A program made the translations under genes and the position numbers. Below are positions 52,655 through 62,294 of a DNA stretch of 64,000 nt, one piece after another. The stretch comes from Mastigias papua (lineage: Eukaryota > Cnidaria > Scyphozoa > Rhizostomeae > Mastigiidae). Every line of letters begins with the position of its first letter. Positions within the stretch are counted from its first letter, which is position 1. The stretch covers positions 3,931,041 to 3,995,040 of the forward strand of contig OZ025278.1 in the NCBI GenBank assembly GCA_964019165.1. The letters run 5' to 3'. The notes under the pieces were generated by a model. It saw nothing but the letters and a program-made list of their open reading frames with translations. It was not told the DNA's origin and ran no database searches.

Positions 52655-53368
52655 TTTATGACAGAATTTACTTTTAGCTGGACATGGTCTGTCTTTGTGC
52701 GGAAAAATACCCCGACAGCCACGACACTTCATTGTTGAACCAGGTTTACGATGCCATTGCGCAGCAGGTTTCATTGATTTCACTGCTTGAAGAGTTTCAC
52801 CCTGCTGACCTGTTGAACCTTTCTGAATGTCTGCCGCTTGGAAGTCGCTGATCTCAGCACGCCGTCCTTCTAACAGCAAATCTTGTAAGGTCACCTTGGG
52901 GTCTCGCAAAGCTTGTTTGCGAAGACGATTGGAACGACCCCCAACAACAATTTGTATCATTAGTTCGAAATCAAGAGAATCTGCAGCAAATTCACAGGTT
53001 TGCGAAAGAATTCGGAGGCGGGTATGAAACTGATCGAGTGCTTCTTCCGGGCGCTGTTTGGTCTGGCGAAATTGATAAACCTCATACAGCCTATTTTTTT
53101 GAGGCTCAAAATAACCATTCAGCTTACCGACCGCACGTTGGTAGTCCGTATCCTCCCCTGTATCTGGGAGTTGATGAAATATTTCTCGGACTCGAGAACC
53201 TGCCTGATATAATAAGAGGGCCCGTTTTCTCTTATCGTTGGTGATATCATTAGCAATCACGAACGTTTCAAAATCAGCCAGCCATGTTCGCCATCGGGGG
53301 CCTACGGACGCCCCAATACCGAGACCTGGATCAAAGGGTGGTAAGCCTTGAACAAGAGGTGTAGCCAT
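52655..53368 (-). pseudogene. gypsy-1 gag (first part, split by BEL-2)
   Basis: Starts at ATG 53366-53368 (MATPLVQGLPPFDPGLG). The WRTWLADFETFVIANDITND and QRAVGKLNGYFEPQKNRLYE, YQFRQTKQRPEEALDQFHTR segments are typical of invertebrate gypsy capsids. KCRGCRGIFPHKDRPCP is the first knuckle; FCHKC at the BEL-2 edge begins the second, completed by GMQNHFAKFC beyond the insertion. The upstream frame up to 53395 (MPFSFCFGV) precedes the likely ATG. Confidence 0.85.
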
Positions 53369-53429
53369 CACTCCAAAGCAAAACGAAAAGGGCAAATACG
53401 ATCAAAAGAAAGTTTACCTCGTCGCCATT

Positions 53430-53569
53430 TGTTGTGTTCCCGCATATATCTATATGTAGCTTCTAGTCATCTCATAATTCCCGTATCTCTCTCTCTCTAC
53501 GCATACTACTTCAAACGGTCTGGATACTAGCGTCCATTTCGCAACATAACAATATAACAATACAATACA
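53430..53569 (-). repeat. Candidate gypsy-1 5' LTR (about 140 bp)
   Basis: On the minus strand it runs from TGTATTGTATTG (53569) to GGGAACACAACA (53430), followed by ATGGCGACGAGG, a primer-site-like sequence. It has TG/CA ends. It abuts BEL-3 protease sequence (AVKT) at its outer end. No second copy is visible, so the ends are inferred. Confidence 0.5.
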
Positions 53570-53922
53570 AGCAATGTCTTGACAGCAACTGGCTCTTGCT
53601 GCCCCCCTCTTATCACTTCCCCCAACTGGAAATTCCATAGGTAATTTGAACCGATCAATACATCAATCTCTAAAATGTCTCCATACCTGCAAACATCTGA
53701 GAAATACACATTACACAAATGAGCATAATCCTTCTTAATTCTTTCAACATGAATGTTATGAATTGTAGATATTTCATCAACAACAAATGCTTCTACTTTT
53801 ACACCATCTCCATTCTTTTTTAGTGGTGCAAGTGTTACTTCATACACTTCCCTCTTTTTTATCTCAGGCTCACTTTCTCCAAACTTTTTAATTGCAAGCA
53901 TCTCTTCTCTAAGTGGCTTCAA
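53527..53922 (-). pseudogene. BEL-3 protease domain
   Basis: IKKREVYEVTLAPLKKNGDG, VEAFVVDEISTIHNIHVERI and LEIDVLIGSNYLWNFQLGEV, QQEPVAVKT: the BEL/Pao aspartic-protease region just before RT. It runs into the gypsy-1 LTR after AVKT (about 53572). A frame break separates it from gag (53975). Confidence 0.82.
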
Positions 53923-53974
53923 ATCTAACTTATTGACAACCTTGGCAGATATGAATGTTTTCTGGCTACCAGAG

Positions 53975-55219
53975 TCACAAATCTCTCACTCTACTCTTTT
54001 CTTTGCCTTCCACTCTAGCCAAGGCTGTCTGCAAAGCCACTTGCTCTCCACAGCTGGCAGAGGAAGAACTGGCACTACCGACTAAAGATTCTGCCTCAGG
54101 ATTGCGCGGCGGCGCGTGCATTCCTAGCTGCTGCGTTCCCTTCGCTGCATTAGTGCTATTATGTGTGCAAATTAGAGAACTATGCTTGGCCTTACAATAT
54201 CTAGACCTGCTCTTGCTACGACACTGGAAGGACGTGTGCCCTTTCTTGAAGCACAAGAAGCACCTAGAAAACTTACAAAGACTTTTCCTACGTTCATCAG
54301 GTGTACTGCAGTCCTCACAGTCCTCAGGATCGTGGTCCTGATAGCAAAAGGGACACTTGTTGACTTCCGACTGTTGGTGCTGCGTGAAAAGAGCACTTGC
54401 TGTTCCCATTCTTTCCTTCTGGTCCTGCTGCACTGGCTTGATGTGATTTCCACCCGTCCATTCTTTCTGTTGCCGAGTCTTGAAGACTGAGAAATGACTT
54501 TCCTTAATTTCGATCTCTTTGGCAAATGCGTCCAACGTCTCGTCCACCGTCCAGCTCAAGTAATCCCCTCCGAATCTGATCATATTCATTCGAATCTGTT
54601 CGGGAATTTTATCCATGAGCACAGGCACAACGATGGATGAATACGACTCTTTATCCACCTTAAGAGCCTCGAGTCCGCGGAAATGAGTCTCGATATCGTC
54701 CAATAGATGACGTAATCTTCCAATATTTCTCTCATTGAACACCGGGGCTAGATTCATTAACTGATTGATATGAACTCTCTTGATCAACGCAGGCTTTGCG
54801 AACTGACTTTCAAGAATTTCCACTGCTGCATCGTAATCTGCGTCCGTCAAGGTGAGTCCCGCGATCACCCTTCTCGCTGGCTCTTCCAAATAGCTCCGCA
54901 AATACTTGAATTTGTCGATCTTTGCTATTCCTGGATCGTTATGTACCGCGCTTCGAAAAGAGTCCCAAAATTCTTGCCAATCTTCGACTTTTCCCGTAAA
55001 TTTGCGCATGTCCAATTTCGGCAGTTTTACTCGTACCCTCCGTTGACATTCGTCTGAAGAATTTTCTATTGAACCAACCGTCCCAACCGACGATTTTGAT
55101 AAAACGTGAGTTGTACTTGACGTTTTCGAGTCTGACGAAGCGACCGTTCCTACTGACGACCTTGATTTTACCGAGACAAGGCTTCTTTCAACCCTACTCG
55201 TCGTACACTTTCGGCGCAA
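53975..55219 (-). pseudogene. BEL-3 gag (main part)
   Basis: 414 codons. KLPKLDMRKFTGKVEDWQEF and WDSFRSAVHNDPGIAKIDKF, KYLRSYLEEPARRVIAGL are the BEL/Pao capsid signature (DUF1759). HINQLMNLAPVFNERNIGRL and ALKVDKESYSSIVVPVLMDK, IPEQIRMNMIRFGGDYLSWT follow. Then zinc knuckles: CPFCYQDHDPEDCEDC and CFLCFKKGHTSFQC. A basic tail follows. The first 25 residues or so belong to an overlapping frame; the frame changes near 55170-55219 from the N-terminal gag. Confidence 0.87.
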
Positions 55220-55590
55220 ACAGACGAATTGTCTTCTTCGCTACGTTCTGTAAAAGTGTCTTCAATTGATATTATGGAATACGAAATTCTCTCTTGAATA
55301 GCATTCGCCTCTTCTGCTTCTTTGTCGCATGTATCCTCATCAGCATCTGTGTCGAAATAATCATCTAGAACAACGTTATCTAATTCCTTCAGTTCCGTAG
55401 ATTTTTCTTTCAAATCCGCAAGGAATTGCCGTAACTGTCTTCGATCTATTGCATCGGGTTCTTCTTTTAAGCAGTCCGAAACTTTGTGCACCAATTTCGT
55501 GACCAAACCTCTCGTTGTTCTTCTTAATTTCTTTGCGCGATCTACAGCCAATTGCTCCATGTTCCTCTCAGTGTCCGGGTGGTGCCTCAA
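55168..55590 (-). pseudogene. BEL-3 gag N-terminus
   Basis: 140 codons: AKKLRRTTRGLVTKLVHKVS, the usual start of BEL gag, then an acidic helical stretch (DNVVLDDYFDTDADEDTCDK, EAEEANAIQERISYSI). It overlaps the main gag frame by about 50 bp in another frame, so one frame break joins them. Confidence 0.8.
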
Positions 55591-55623
55591 CTATGTTTGA
55601 GAACCAACTATTCTCTATCTGGT

Positions 55624-55906
55624 TGTAGGAAACTGAGCAATGAACACACCAGTTTGTTTTATTTCAACACAATCATTTATGAATAATCAATATATACATG
55701 TTCTCTCTTCGTAATCTATTGCAAAACTTCCTAAATCAAACGTGTTCCACATCTATAAGCCACAAGTTTGTCTACGCCCAGTGTCACTAACTGACCAATC
55801 AGAAACTAACCAACACTGGCTAACTGAGATAAAAATTGGATTGTACATAAACTCAAGCTATAAATTAATGGTTAATCAATTGTTAATTATTAGTACTCGC
55901 TAAACA
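55624..55906 (-). repeat. Candidate BEL-3 5' LTR (about 283 bp)
   Basis: On the minus strand it runs TGTTTAGCGAGTACTAAT...CAGTTTCCTACA, with TATATATTG (minus, near 55690) and AATAAAAC (minus, near 55660) as candidate TATA and poly(A) signals. It lies 34 bp upstream of the gag ATG. Single copy in the window, so the limits are inferred. Confidence 0.45.
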
Positions 55907-56059
55907 GCACCGCGCCGGTTCCACCCCAGCAGTGTGGCAGCCAGCGCAAATTCCCAAAGCTTGCCGCACAGGGGGAAGGTTTCCGCACAGGGGGTGAAAA
56001 CTTCTCAATCGAAATCATTGATTCGTGCGAAAACAGCCGGTGACCTCGTTTGTAGCTCT

Positions 56060-56410
56060 AAAGCCATGCAATTCCAGTGGAATTGTTCCAGTTCAATTCC
56101 CAGTGTAAACGGGAACCAATTTGGGTCCGTTCCAGTGTAAATGCTAACAAAAATTGAAACGGATCTGTCTCGGAACCGTACCCGTTTGAATCCGATCTAG
56201 TGTAAACGCTAGCAAAAATTGAAACGGATCTGTCTCGGAACCGTACCCGTTTGGATCCGTTCCAGTGTAAACGCTAACAAAAATTGAAACGGATCTGTCT
56301 CGGAACCGTACCCGTTTGGATCCGATCCAGTGTAAACGCTAACAAAAATTGAAACGGATCTGTCTCGGAACCGTACCCGTTTGGGTCCGTTCCAGTGTAA
56401 ACAGGGCCTT
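56060..56410. repeat. 65-bp minisatellite, four to five units
   Basis: GTGTAA occurs at 56135, 56200, 56265, 56330 and 56395, exactly 65 bases apart. The unit is CAGTGTAAACGCTAACAAAAATTGAAACGGATCTGTCTCGG AACCGTACCCGTTTGGATCCGTTC with few changes. 65 is not a multiple of three, so apparent open frames through it cycle and are artefacts. It ends GTAAACAGGGCCTTAG at 56397, an end also seen at 9487. Confidence 0.93.
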
Positions 56411-56585
56411 AGAGAGTATGTCCACACTGAAATCACTCATTATTGCGAATTCTATTGTCGCAAGCGCGGCATGGGGTGGTCGATAGATTTCGTTCGATTT
56501 ATTTCAATCCAGATGCATTCAATATTCTTATTCTTCATGAGGTCTGTCCTTTCCTTCGCATTTAACTCGCTTCTGATGTAAACTA
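56411..56585. other. No gene; 5' flank of the gypsy-2 element
   Basis: Unrecognised sequence. The last five bases before the element (CCAAT, 56586-56590) are its target duplication. Confidence 0.5.
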
Positions 56586-56590
56586 CCAAT

Positions 56591-57049
56591 TGTGATAGAT
56601 TATAGGCTATATAGGTTTTCCTTACATGGATTTGCACTGGTTATAGTAGAGTATTATTAGAGTATTATGTAACGATTAGGTAAGGTATTGATTTAGATTT
56701 GCTTAGTATTCAATTTCCACTATTGTTTATGTTAGGTTTCCTAGGCTACCGCGACATGTCGACATTGTCACTTGTCAACGCTTAGTTGTAGGCACGCACG
56801 ATATATTTTTAGGGCATTACGCAGCAAAGCTTAGGTAACTTGGTTTTGTTATGTATTTTAAGTAATTATGTAATGTGACTATTTTGAGTAAATAGTTGTG
56901 TATATAAGGAATCTATTTCGCTTGATTTAGTGGTCGGGCTCAGTGAGCCACACGGATGAGTTGTTTGTGTACGCAAAGTATACTTAGAATATATATATGC
57001 TGGTGAATTTATGCTAAAATTCAGTGTTTTCTCGACGTATCCTGCAACA
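56591..57049 (+). repeat. gypsy-2 5' LTR (459 bp)
   Basis: TGTGATAG...CTGCAACA. Contains a TATA box (GTGTATATAAGGAATC, TATATAAGG at 56901-56909) and TTTAGTGGTCGGGCTCAGTGAGC downstream, so the promoter/start is probably around 56930. Confidence 0.95.
56901..56909 (+). promoter_or_regulatory. TATA box in the gypsy-2 5' LTR
   Basis: TATATAAGG in a standard position about 140 bp before the LTR end. The same sequence is in the 3' LTR near 62146. Drives the genomic RNA. Confidence 0.7.
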
Positions 57050-57051
57050 TA

Positions 57052-57069
57052 TGGTGTCAGAAGTGGGAT
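57052..57069 (+). other. gypsy-2 primer binding site, tRNA-Leu type
   Basis: TGGTGTCAGAAGTGGGAT, two bases after the LTR, complementary to the 3' end of tRNA-Leu with its CCA. Confidence 0.85.
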
Positions 57070-57144
57070 CATAGAACGTTTACCGAAAACTGTTAAGCTA
57101 GTAAGTAACCAGAAATCAAGCGAACAAAAGAGCCAAAGTGAACG

Positions 57145-60100
57145 ATGGGTGGTGGAAAGAAAACAAAACGAGTCGATGAAGGTGCGGAGTCAACGGACGC
57201 TGAAGAGGAAGTTCAAGGGACGCAGGGGTTGCAAGAAAATGAGTTTACACAATTCATGAAATGGATGGTTGAGAGAGACGACAGACGAAGAGAAGAAGAC
57301 AGACTGCGAGATGAGACGATGATGAAAATGGTGGAAGTCATGAGTAGAAAACAGACTGAGGCAACACACGAGATGCGAATTTCTGAGAGGAGTAGAGAAG
57401 AGGCTAGACAAGAAGAGCTTCGCATTTCCAGGGAGCGACAAGAAATGGAACGTGCCATGTGGGAGGACAGGTTAAGAAGGGATCAAGAAGACCGAGAAAT
57501 TTGGAGGAAGCAAGTTGAAGACGAAACAGTACGGAGGTCTAACGAATTTGGCAGCTATGGATCAGATGATGGGGGCAGCATGATGCGATATATGGGACAA
57601 CCAAAACTCCAAAGGCTTTCCGACTCAGATGATGTGGAGCATTTTTTGACGACATTTGAGCGTTTAGCACAAGCATACAGTTGGCCAGCAGACATGTGGG
57701 TTTTGAATCTGGCGCCACTGCTCACAGGGAAAGCACAGTCAGCATATGCAAGCATGGATAAAGAAAAAGCAAGAAAGTATCAGCATGTAAAAGAGGCCAT
57801 ATTGAAAAGATATGACATAAACGAAGAGACGTACAGGCAACGATTTCGCATAGCTACGAGGAAAAAAGAAGAAAGTTATGCTGAACTTGGCGTTCGACTT
57901 ACTGACATGTACAACAAATGGACGGGGGCAGACAGAGAAGCTAGGACAAAACAAGATATTTGTGAGATCATCATCATGGAACAATTACTTGAGTGTATGC
58001 CAAGTGGGTTGCAGATTTGGCTAAAAGAGAGGAAACCTACGACGATAGAAGAGATCGGGGAGCTGGCAGATAATTACATATCTGCGCGAAAGTCAGCAAA
58101 AGAGGTGCCAAAAAGATGTCATAATTGTAATCAAATAGGCCATATCGCTGCAGAATGCGCAAACAAAATGTCAGCAGAATCGAGGCAGATGAGGATAAAT
58201 AGTGGACAGACAATAGCAGAAAGTAAAGGAAGGGGGCAGTTACAGCCAAGATGTTACAAATGTAATAAATTAGGGCATATCGCCATGAAATGTACCGGGA
58301 ATAGATTACCAGGGCAACAGAGGCCACAACAGTATCAGTCACAGATGAGACATGAAAATGCAAATTTTGTCGCACCAAGGGATGTGATGGAGAGGGAAAG
58401 AAGGCAGATGGAAGAAGCACCTATGGAATACAGAGTGAAAGGCAAAGTGGAAGGGAAGCCAGTTGAACTAGTGCTGGACACAGGATGCTCCAAATCCTTA
58501 ATTGATGCCAGTGTTGTCCCACCAGAGAAAGTTCAGCAGGAAGAATGTATATCTATGCAGTGTGCCCATGGAGAGGTGAGAGCGTATCCGACAGCAAATG
58601 TGGAAGTAGAAATTAATGGGAGAATTTATACATTGAAAGCTGCAGTGGCAGAGAATCTACCAAGACACGCATTACTGGGAAGAGATGTTAAAGACTTGGT
58701 GAGAATGATCATACAGGAAGATAAGAATCGCACCGGACAAGTGCTTGCAGTCATGACACGACAACAAAGGCTTGCAAATGAGAAAAAGGAAGCAATACAG
58801 TTAACAAAAGAAATGACTGCCACCGCAACACCCACAGAAAGGGATGATTGGTTCAATTTCTCGGAGGACATCTTCATTGGAAAAGGTAAAATGAGGAAGA
58901 GCAGATGCACAAGGAAGAAATTGAAGAAGCAATACAAAGCAATATATGACGAGAAGAATGAAGACCCCATATTAAATGAAAATGGAAAAGGAAAAGAAGA
59001 ACTGATACAATGGCAAAAGACTGACCCCACACTGACCAAGATTAGAGCACTAGCTACACAAGGACAAGGCAATTTTGAAGAATGTGATGGGATCATTTAC
59101 CGAAATTACCGATCCAATGAAGGAGAAGAGATAGCAAATATCCAGCAACTGGTGCTTCCAAGGGTTTACAGGAAGAAAGTCTTAGAAGTCGCCCATGATA
59201 TTCCCATGGCAGGTCATTTAGGAAAGAAGAAAACATTAAATCGAATTCTACAGAGATTCTTCTGGCCAGGAATAACAACTGATGTCAAGCAGTACTGTAG
59301 AGCTTGTGCTCCCTGCCAAAAAGTTGCCAAGAAAAGCAACAAAGTTTGTCTCCAATCCATGCCAATTATTGAAGAGCCATTCAGTCGAGTAGCAATGGAT
59401 ATTGTAGGCCCCCTTGACAGAAGTAAAGTTGGAAACAAATACATACTTGTGTTATGCGATTATGCGACAAGATATCCCGAAGCATTGCCGTTGAAGAACA
59501 TTGATGCTGAAACTACCAGTGAGGCCGTGGCAGAAGTTTTCACAAGATTTGGCATACCGAAAGAAGTATTAACCGATCAAGGGAGCAATTTCACGTCAGA
59601 ACTGCTGGGGGAAGTTTTCAAACTACTTGGTATTTCACATCTCAAGACTAGCCCTTACCATCCTCAAACAGACGGTTTGGTTGAAAGATTCAACGGAACA
59701 TTGAAAACTATGTTGCGGAAATTCGTTCAAGAATATCCAAAAGAATGGGATAAGTTGCTGCCCTATTTGCTATTTGCATACAGAGAGGTCCCACAGGAGT
59801 CCACTGGCTTTTCACCTTTCGACTTATTATTTGGTCGGCACGTCCGTGGACCATTAGACGTTATGAAGGATGGCTGGGAAGAAAAAGAGAATACAGGGCA
59901 AGACATCTTGACATATGTGATTGAGATGAGGGAAAGACTTGCAACAATGACAGAGCTGGCGCAGGAGAACCTTGGAAAGGCACAAAGAAGACAAAAACAA
60001 TGGTACGACCGAAAAGCTCGAAACAGAGAATTAAAAGAAGGACAACAAGTGTTAGTGCTGCTTCCAACAAGTCAAAAGAAACTTCAGGCAGCTTGGCAAG

Positions 60101-61710
60101 GGCCTTACAATGTGACAAGGAAAGTTGGAACGGTGGATTATGAAGTATATATGCATGATAAGAAGAAGCGAAAGCGCATATTCCACATTAACATGTTGAA
60201 ACCATGGTATACCAACGAGAAAGTTATTTATTCCATGACAACTGTAGATTGCAAGGGAAAACAAGGAGATGAAGACATCCCACAGCCATTTGAGGACAGT
60301 AATGCATCCGCGTGCATCAATGATGAGCTTTCAAGAAATCAGCGAGAGCAGATGATAGAGCTTCTTGATGAATACAGTGACGTATTAAGTAGTATTCCTG
60401 GCAAGACTGAATGCATAGAACACAAGATTGATGTTGGAAATGCAAGACCAATTAGACAGCGACCATATCGACTTCCCTGGGTGCATAGAGAAGCAGTCAA
60501 AAAGGAACTTGACATGATGCTACAACATGGAATCATCGAAGAATCCAGCAGTGAATGGGCACAGCCAATAGTGATTGTACCAAAGAAAGGTTCTTCAGAA
60601 GTAAGAATATGCATTGATTTTCGAAAAGTGAATCAAGTGGCAAAAATGGATTCTTATCCCCTCCCAAGGGTTGAAGATTTGATTGACAAAATGGGTCAAG
60701 CAAAATATATCACAACAATGGACTTATCTCGAGGGTATTGGCAAATTCCACTCACTCGCGAATCTAAAGACAAGACAGCGTTCACTACACCATTTGGGTT
60801 ATGGCAATTTGTTACGATGCCCTTTGGATTAGCTGATGCGCAAGCTACATGTCAACGATTGGTGGATACAAAGCTGATAAGAGGTATGGAAGATCATGCA
60901 GCTGCATATGTGGACGATTTGACAGTTTTCAGTGCAACATGGGAAGACCACTTGCTTCACTTACGAGATATGCTGGAAAGATTAAGGAAGGCTGGATTAA
61001 CGATTAAGCCAAAAAAATGCAAGTTTGGAATGAAAGAAACTGAATATTTGGGACATGTCGTTGGCAATGGGAAAGTAAAACCATGCTGGGAAAAAACAGA
61101 AGCCGTCAAGGAATTTCCAGTTCCTAAGACAAAGAAACAAGTAAGATCATTTTTGGGACTTGCAGGATATTACAGAACATTCATTAAAAACTTTTCTGAA
61201 TTGGCAGCCCCATTAACGAACCTGACCAAAAAGAAAGAGCCGTATGTGGTAAAATGGACACAAGAATGTGAACAAGCATTCCAGAAATTGAAGAAAATTG
61301 TATGTCAAAATCCAGTGTTGAGGGCCCCAGATTTTACCAAAGACTTCAGATTGCAAACTGATGCGAGTGACTATGGATTAGGAGCCGTGCTCAGCCAAAA
61401 GGATGAAGATGGCCTAGAACACCCAGTAGTCTATATTAGCAGAAAATTGTTGCCAAGGGAACGAAATTACGCCATCATCGAAAAAGAGTGTCTAGCAATC
61501 AAATGGTCAATCGAAGCACTCAGGGTGTATTTGCTTGGAAAGAAATTTACGTTGCAAACCGACCATAATCCGTTGAAGTGGCTTGGAAAAATGAAAGGTC
61601 AAAATGGAAGATTATCTCGTTGGAGCTTATCCCTTCAGCCATATTCGTTTGTCATAGAACATCGCCCTGGCAGAGAAAACGCAAATGCAGACGCGCTGTC
61701 AAGATTATAA
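57145..61710 (+). CDS. gypsy-2 Gag-Pol polyprotein, integrase upstream of RT (1521 aa)
   Basis: A single uninterrupted frame. Gag: glutamate/arginine-rich coiled-coil N-terminus (to ~170), capsid with LQRLSDSDDVEHFLTTFERL, two CCHC knuckles near 325 and 368 (CHNCNQIGHIAAEC, CYKCNKLGHIAMKC). Protease LVLDTGCSKSLID near 444. Integrase: zinc finger AGHLGKKKTLNRILQRFFWP near 690, catalytic D in MDIVGPL (~751), DQG (~810) and VERFNG (~845), and ISHLKTSPYHPQTDGLVERF. RT: YRLPWVHREAVKKELDMMLQ, MDLSRGYWQI, AAYVDDLTVFS (YVDD ~1254), GLAGYYRTFIKNFSEL. RNase H: LQTDASDYGLGAVLSQ (~1404), IIEKECLAIKWSIEALRVYL to HRPGRENANADALSRL at the end. Order gag-PR-IN-RT-RH. All catalytic residues are present. The start ATG (57145) lies shortly after the PBS; the reading frame ends at TAA 61708-61710. 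Confidence 0.96.
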   Translation: MGGGKKTKRVDEGAESTDAEEEVQGTQGLQENEFTQFMKWMVERDDRRREEDRLRDETMMKMVEVMSRKQTEATHEMRISERSREEARQEELRISRERQEMERAMWEDRLRRDQEDREIWRKQVEDETVRRSNEFGSYGSDDGGSMMRYMGQPKLQRLSDSDDVEHFLTTFERLAQAYSWPADMWVLNLAPLLTGKAQSAYASMDKEKARKYQHVKEAILKRYDINEETYRQRFRIATRKKEESYAELGVRLTDMYNKWTGADREARTKQDICEIIIMEQLLECMPSGLQIWLKERKPTTIEEIGELADNYISARKSAKEVPKRCHNCNQIGHIAAECANKMSAESRQMRINSGQTIAESKGRGQLQPRCYKCNKLGHIAMKCTGNRLPGQQRPQQYQSQMRHENANFVAPRDVMERERRQMEEAPMEYRVKGKVEGKPVELVLDTGCSKSLIDASVVPPEKVQQEECISMQCAHGEVRAYPTANVEVEINGRIYTLKAAVAENLPRHALLGRDVKDLVRMIIQEDKNRTGQVLAVMTRQQRLANEKKEAIQLTKEMTATATPTERDDWFNFSEDIFIGKGKMRKSRCTRKKLKKQYKAIYDEKNEDPILNENGKGKEELIQWQKTDPTLTKIRALATQGQGNFEECDGIIYRNYRSNEGEEIANIQQLVLPRVYRKKVLEVAHDIPMAGHLGKKKTLNRILQRFFWPGITTDVKQYCRACAPCQKVAKKSNKVCLQSMPIIEEPFSRVAMDIVGPLDRSKVGNKYILVLCDYATRYPEALPLKNIDAETTSEAVAEVFTRFGIPKEVLTDQGSNFTSELLGEVFKLLGISHLKTSPYHPQTDGLVERFNGTLKTMLRKFVQEYPKEWDKLLPYLLFAYREVPQESTGFSPFDLLFGRHVRGPLDVMKDGWEEKENTGQDILTYVIEMRERLATMTELAQENLGKAQRRQKQWYDRKARNRELKEGQQVLVLLPTSQKKLQAAWQGPYNVTRKVGTVDYEVYMHDKKKRKRIFHINMLKPWYTNEKVIYSMTTVDCKGKQGDEDIPQPFEDSNASACINDELSRNQREQMIELLDEYSDVLSSIPGKTECIEHKIDVGNARPIRQRPYRLPWVHREAVKKELDMMLQHGIIEESSSEWAQPIVIVPKKGSSEVRICIDFRKVNQVAKMDSYPLPRVEDLIDKMGQAKYITTMDLSRGYWQIPLTRESKDKTAFTTPFGLWQFVTMPFGLADAQATCQRLVDTKLIRGMEDHAAAYVDDLTVFSATWEDHLLHLRDMLERLRKAGLTIKPKKCKFGMKETEYLGHVVGNGKVKPCWEKTEAVKEFPVPKTKKQVRSFLGLAGYYRTFIKNFSELAAPLTNLTKKKEPYVVKWTQECEQAFQKLKKIVCQNPVLRAPDFTKDFRLQTDASDYGLGAVLSQKDEDGLEHPVVYISRKLLPRERNYAIIEKECLAIKWSIEALRVYLLGKKFTLQTDHNPLKWLGKMKGQNGRLSRWSLSLQPYSFVIEHRPGRENANADALSRL

Positions 61711-61835
61711 ACGAACAGAAGGCTGTATTTCACATAACGATGAGGAGGTTACATCAGGACAATAGAATATTATTGATAAAGTCGAAAAATAATTAAGTAA
61801 TTAATTTTCTCCTTTATTTTATAAGAGGGGGGATG
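61711..61835 (+). other. gypsy-2 3' untranslated region with polypurine tract
   Basis: AAGAGGGGGGATG at 61823-61835 directly before the 3' LTR is the polypurine tract for plus-strand priming. The rest is non-coding, AT-rich. Confidence 0.85.
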
Positions 61836-62294
61836 TGTGATAGATTATAGGCTATATAGGTTTTCCTTACATGGATTTGCACTGGTTATAGTAGAGTATT
61901 ATTAGAGTATTATGTAACGATTAGGTAAGGTATTGATTTAGATTTGCTTAGTATTCAATTTCTACTATTGTTTATGTTAGGTTTCCTAGGCTACCGCGAC
62001 ATGTCGACATTGTCACTTGTCAACGCTTAGTTGTAGGCACGCACGATATATTTTTAGGGCATTACGCAGCAAAGCTTAGGTAACTTGGTTTTGTTATGTA
62101 TTTTAAGTAATTATGTAATGTGACTATTTTGAGTAAATAGTTGTGTATATAAGGAATCTATTTCGCTTGATTTAGTGGTCGGGCTCAGTGAGCCACACGG
62201 ATGAGTTGTTTGTGTACGCAAAGTATACTTAGAATATATATATGCTGGTGAATTTATGCTAAAATTCAGTGTTTTCTCGGCGTATCCTGCAACA
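61836..62294 (+). repeat. gypsy-2 3' LTR (459 bp)
   Basis: Same length as the 5' LTR with two base differences seen by eye. Followed by CCAAT, the target duplication. Confidence 0.95.

Larger units (their letters stand above)
50807..52659 (-). mobile_element. BEL/Pao deletion derivative with identical LTRs (BEL-2, 1843 bp)
   Basis: 234-bp LTRs at 50812-51045 and 52421-52654 appear identical by eye, begin TGTT and end AACA, and are flanked by TTTAT (50807-50811, 52655-52659). The interior, 1375 bp, has only a gag N-terminus fused to integrase; gag body, protease, RT and RNase H are gone. PBS at 52399-52416 and a polypurine tract next to 51046. Identical LTRs mean recent insertion, so it must have been mobilised by proteins from another copy. 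It splits the gypsy-1 gag zinc knuckle exactly at its target duplication. Confidence 0.93.
47798..53569 (-). mobile_element. Ty3/gypsy retrotransposon (gypsy-1), broken by three insertions
   Basis: Minus strand, standard order gag, protease, RT, RNase H, integrase. Candidate 5' LTR 53430-53569; gag 53368 down to 52655, resuming at 50811; protease near 50575; RT-RNase H 50100-48796; integrase 48501-47800. Insertions: BEL-2 at 50812-52654 in gag, a hAT MITE at 48948-49131 in RNase H, and the LINE at 46805-47797 in integrase. It also has one frameshift near 50007 and one stop at 48796-48798. The 3' LTR is not present. Its 5' end abuts the BEL-3 protease, so it probably inserted into BEL-3. Confidence 0.88.
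53570..55910 (-). mobile_element. BEL/Pao element 5' half (BEL-3)
   Basis: Minus strand: a candidate 5' LTR (55624-55906), gag (55590-53975, two overlapping frames) and protease (53922-53572). RT, integrase and the 3' LTR are not found; gypsy-1 is inserted at the edge of the protease. It is unlike BEL-1 and BEL-2 in gag, so there are three BEL lineages in the window. Confidence 0.8.

Noticed and set aside
56130..56400. Regular spaced repeats as a possible CRISPR array
   Set aside because: The units are directly adjacent without variable spacers, in a clearly eukaryotic context; it is a minisatellite.
56209..56436. Minus-strand frame through the 65-bp repeats, looking like a peptide repeat
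   Set aside because: Period 65 is not a multiple of three and the frame shifts at each unit; no conserved peptide.
57190..60614. Minus-strand frames of up to 156 codons opposite the gypsy-2 ORF
   Set aside because: Antisense shadows; serine/leucine-rich compositions follow from the purine-rich sense strand.
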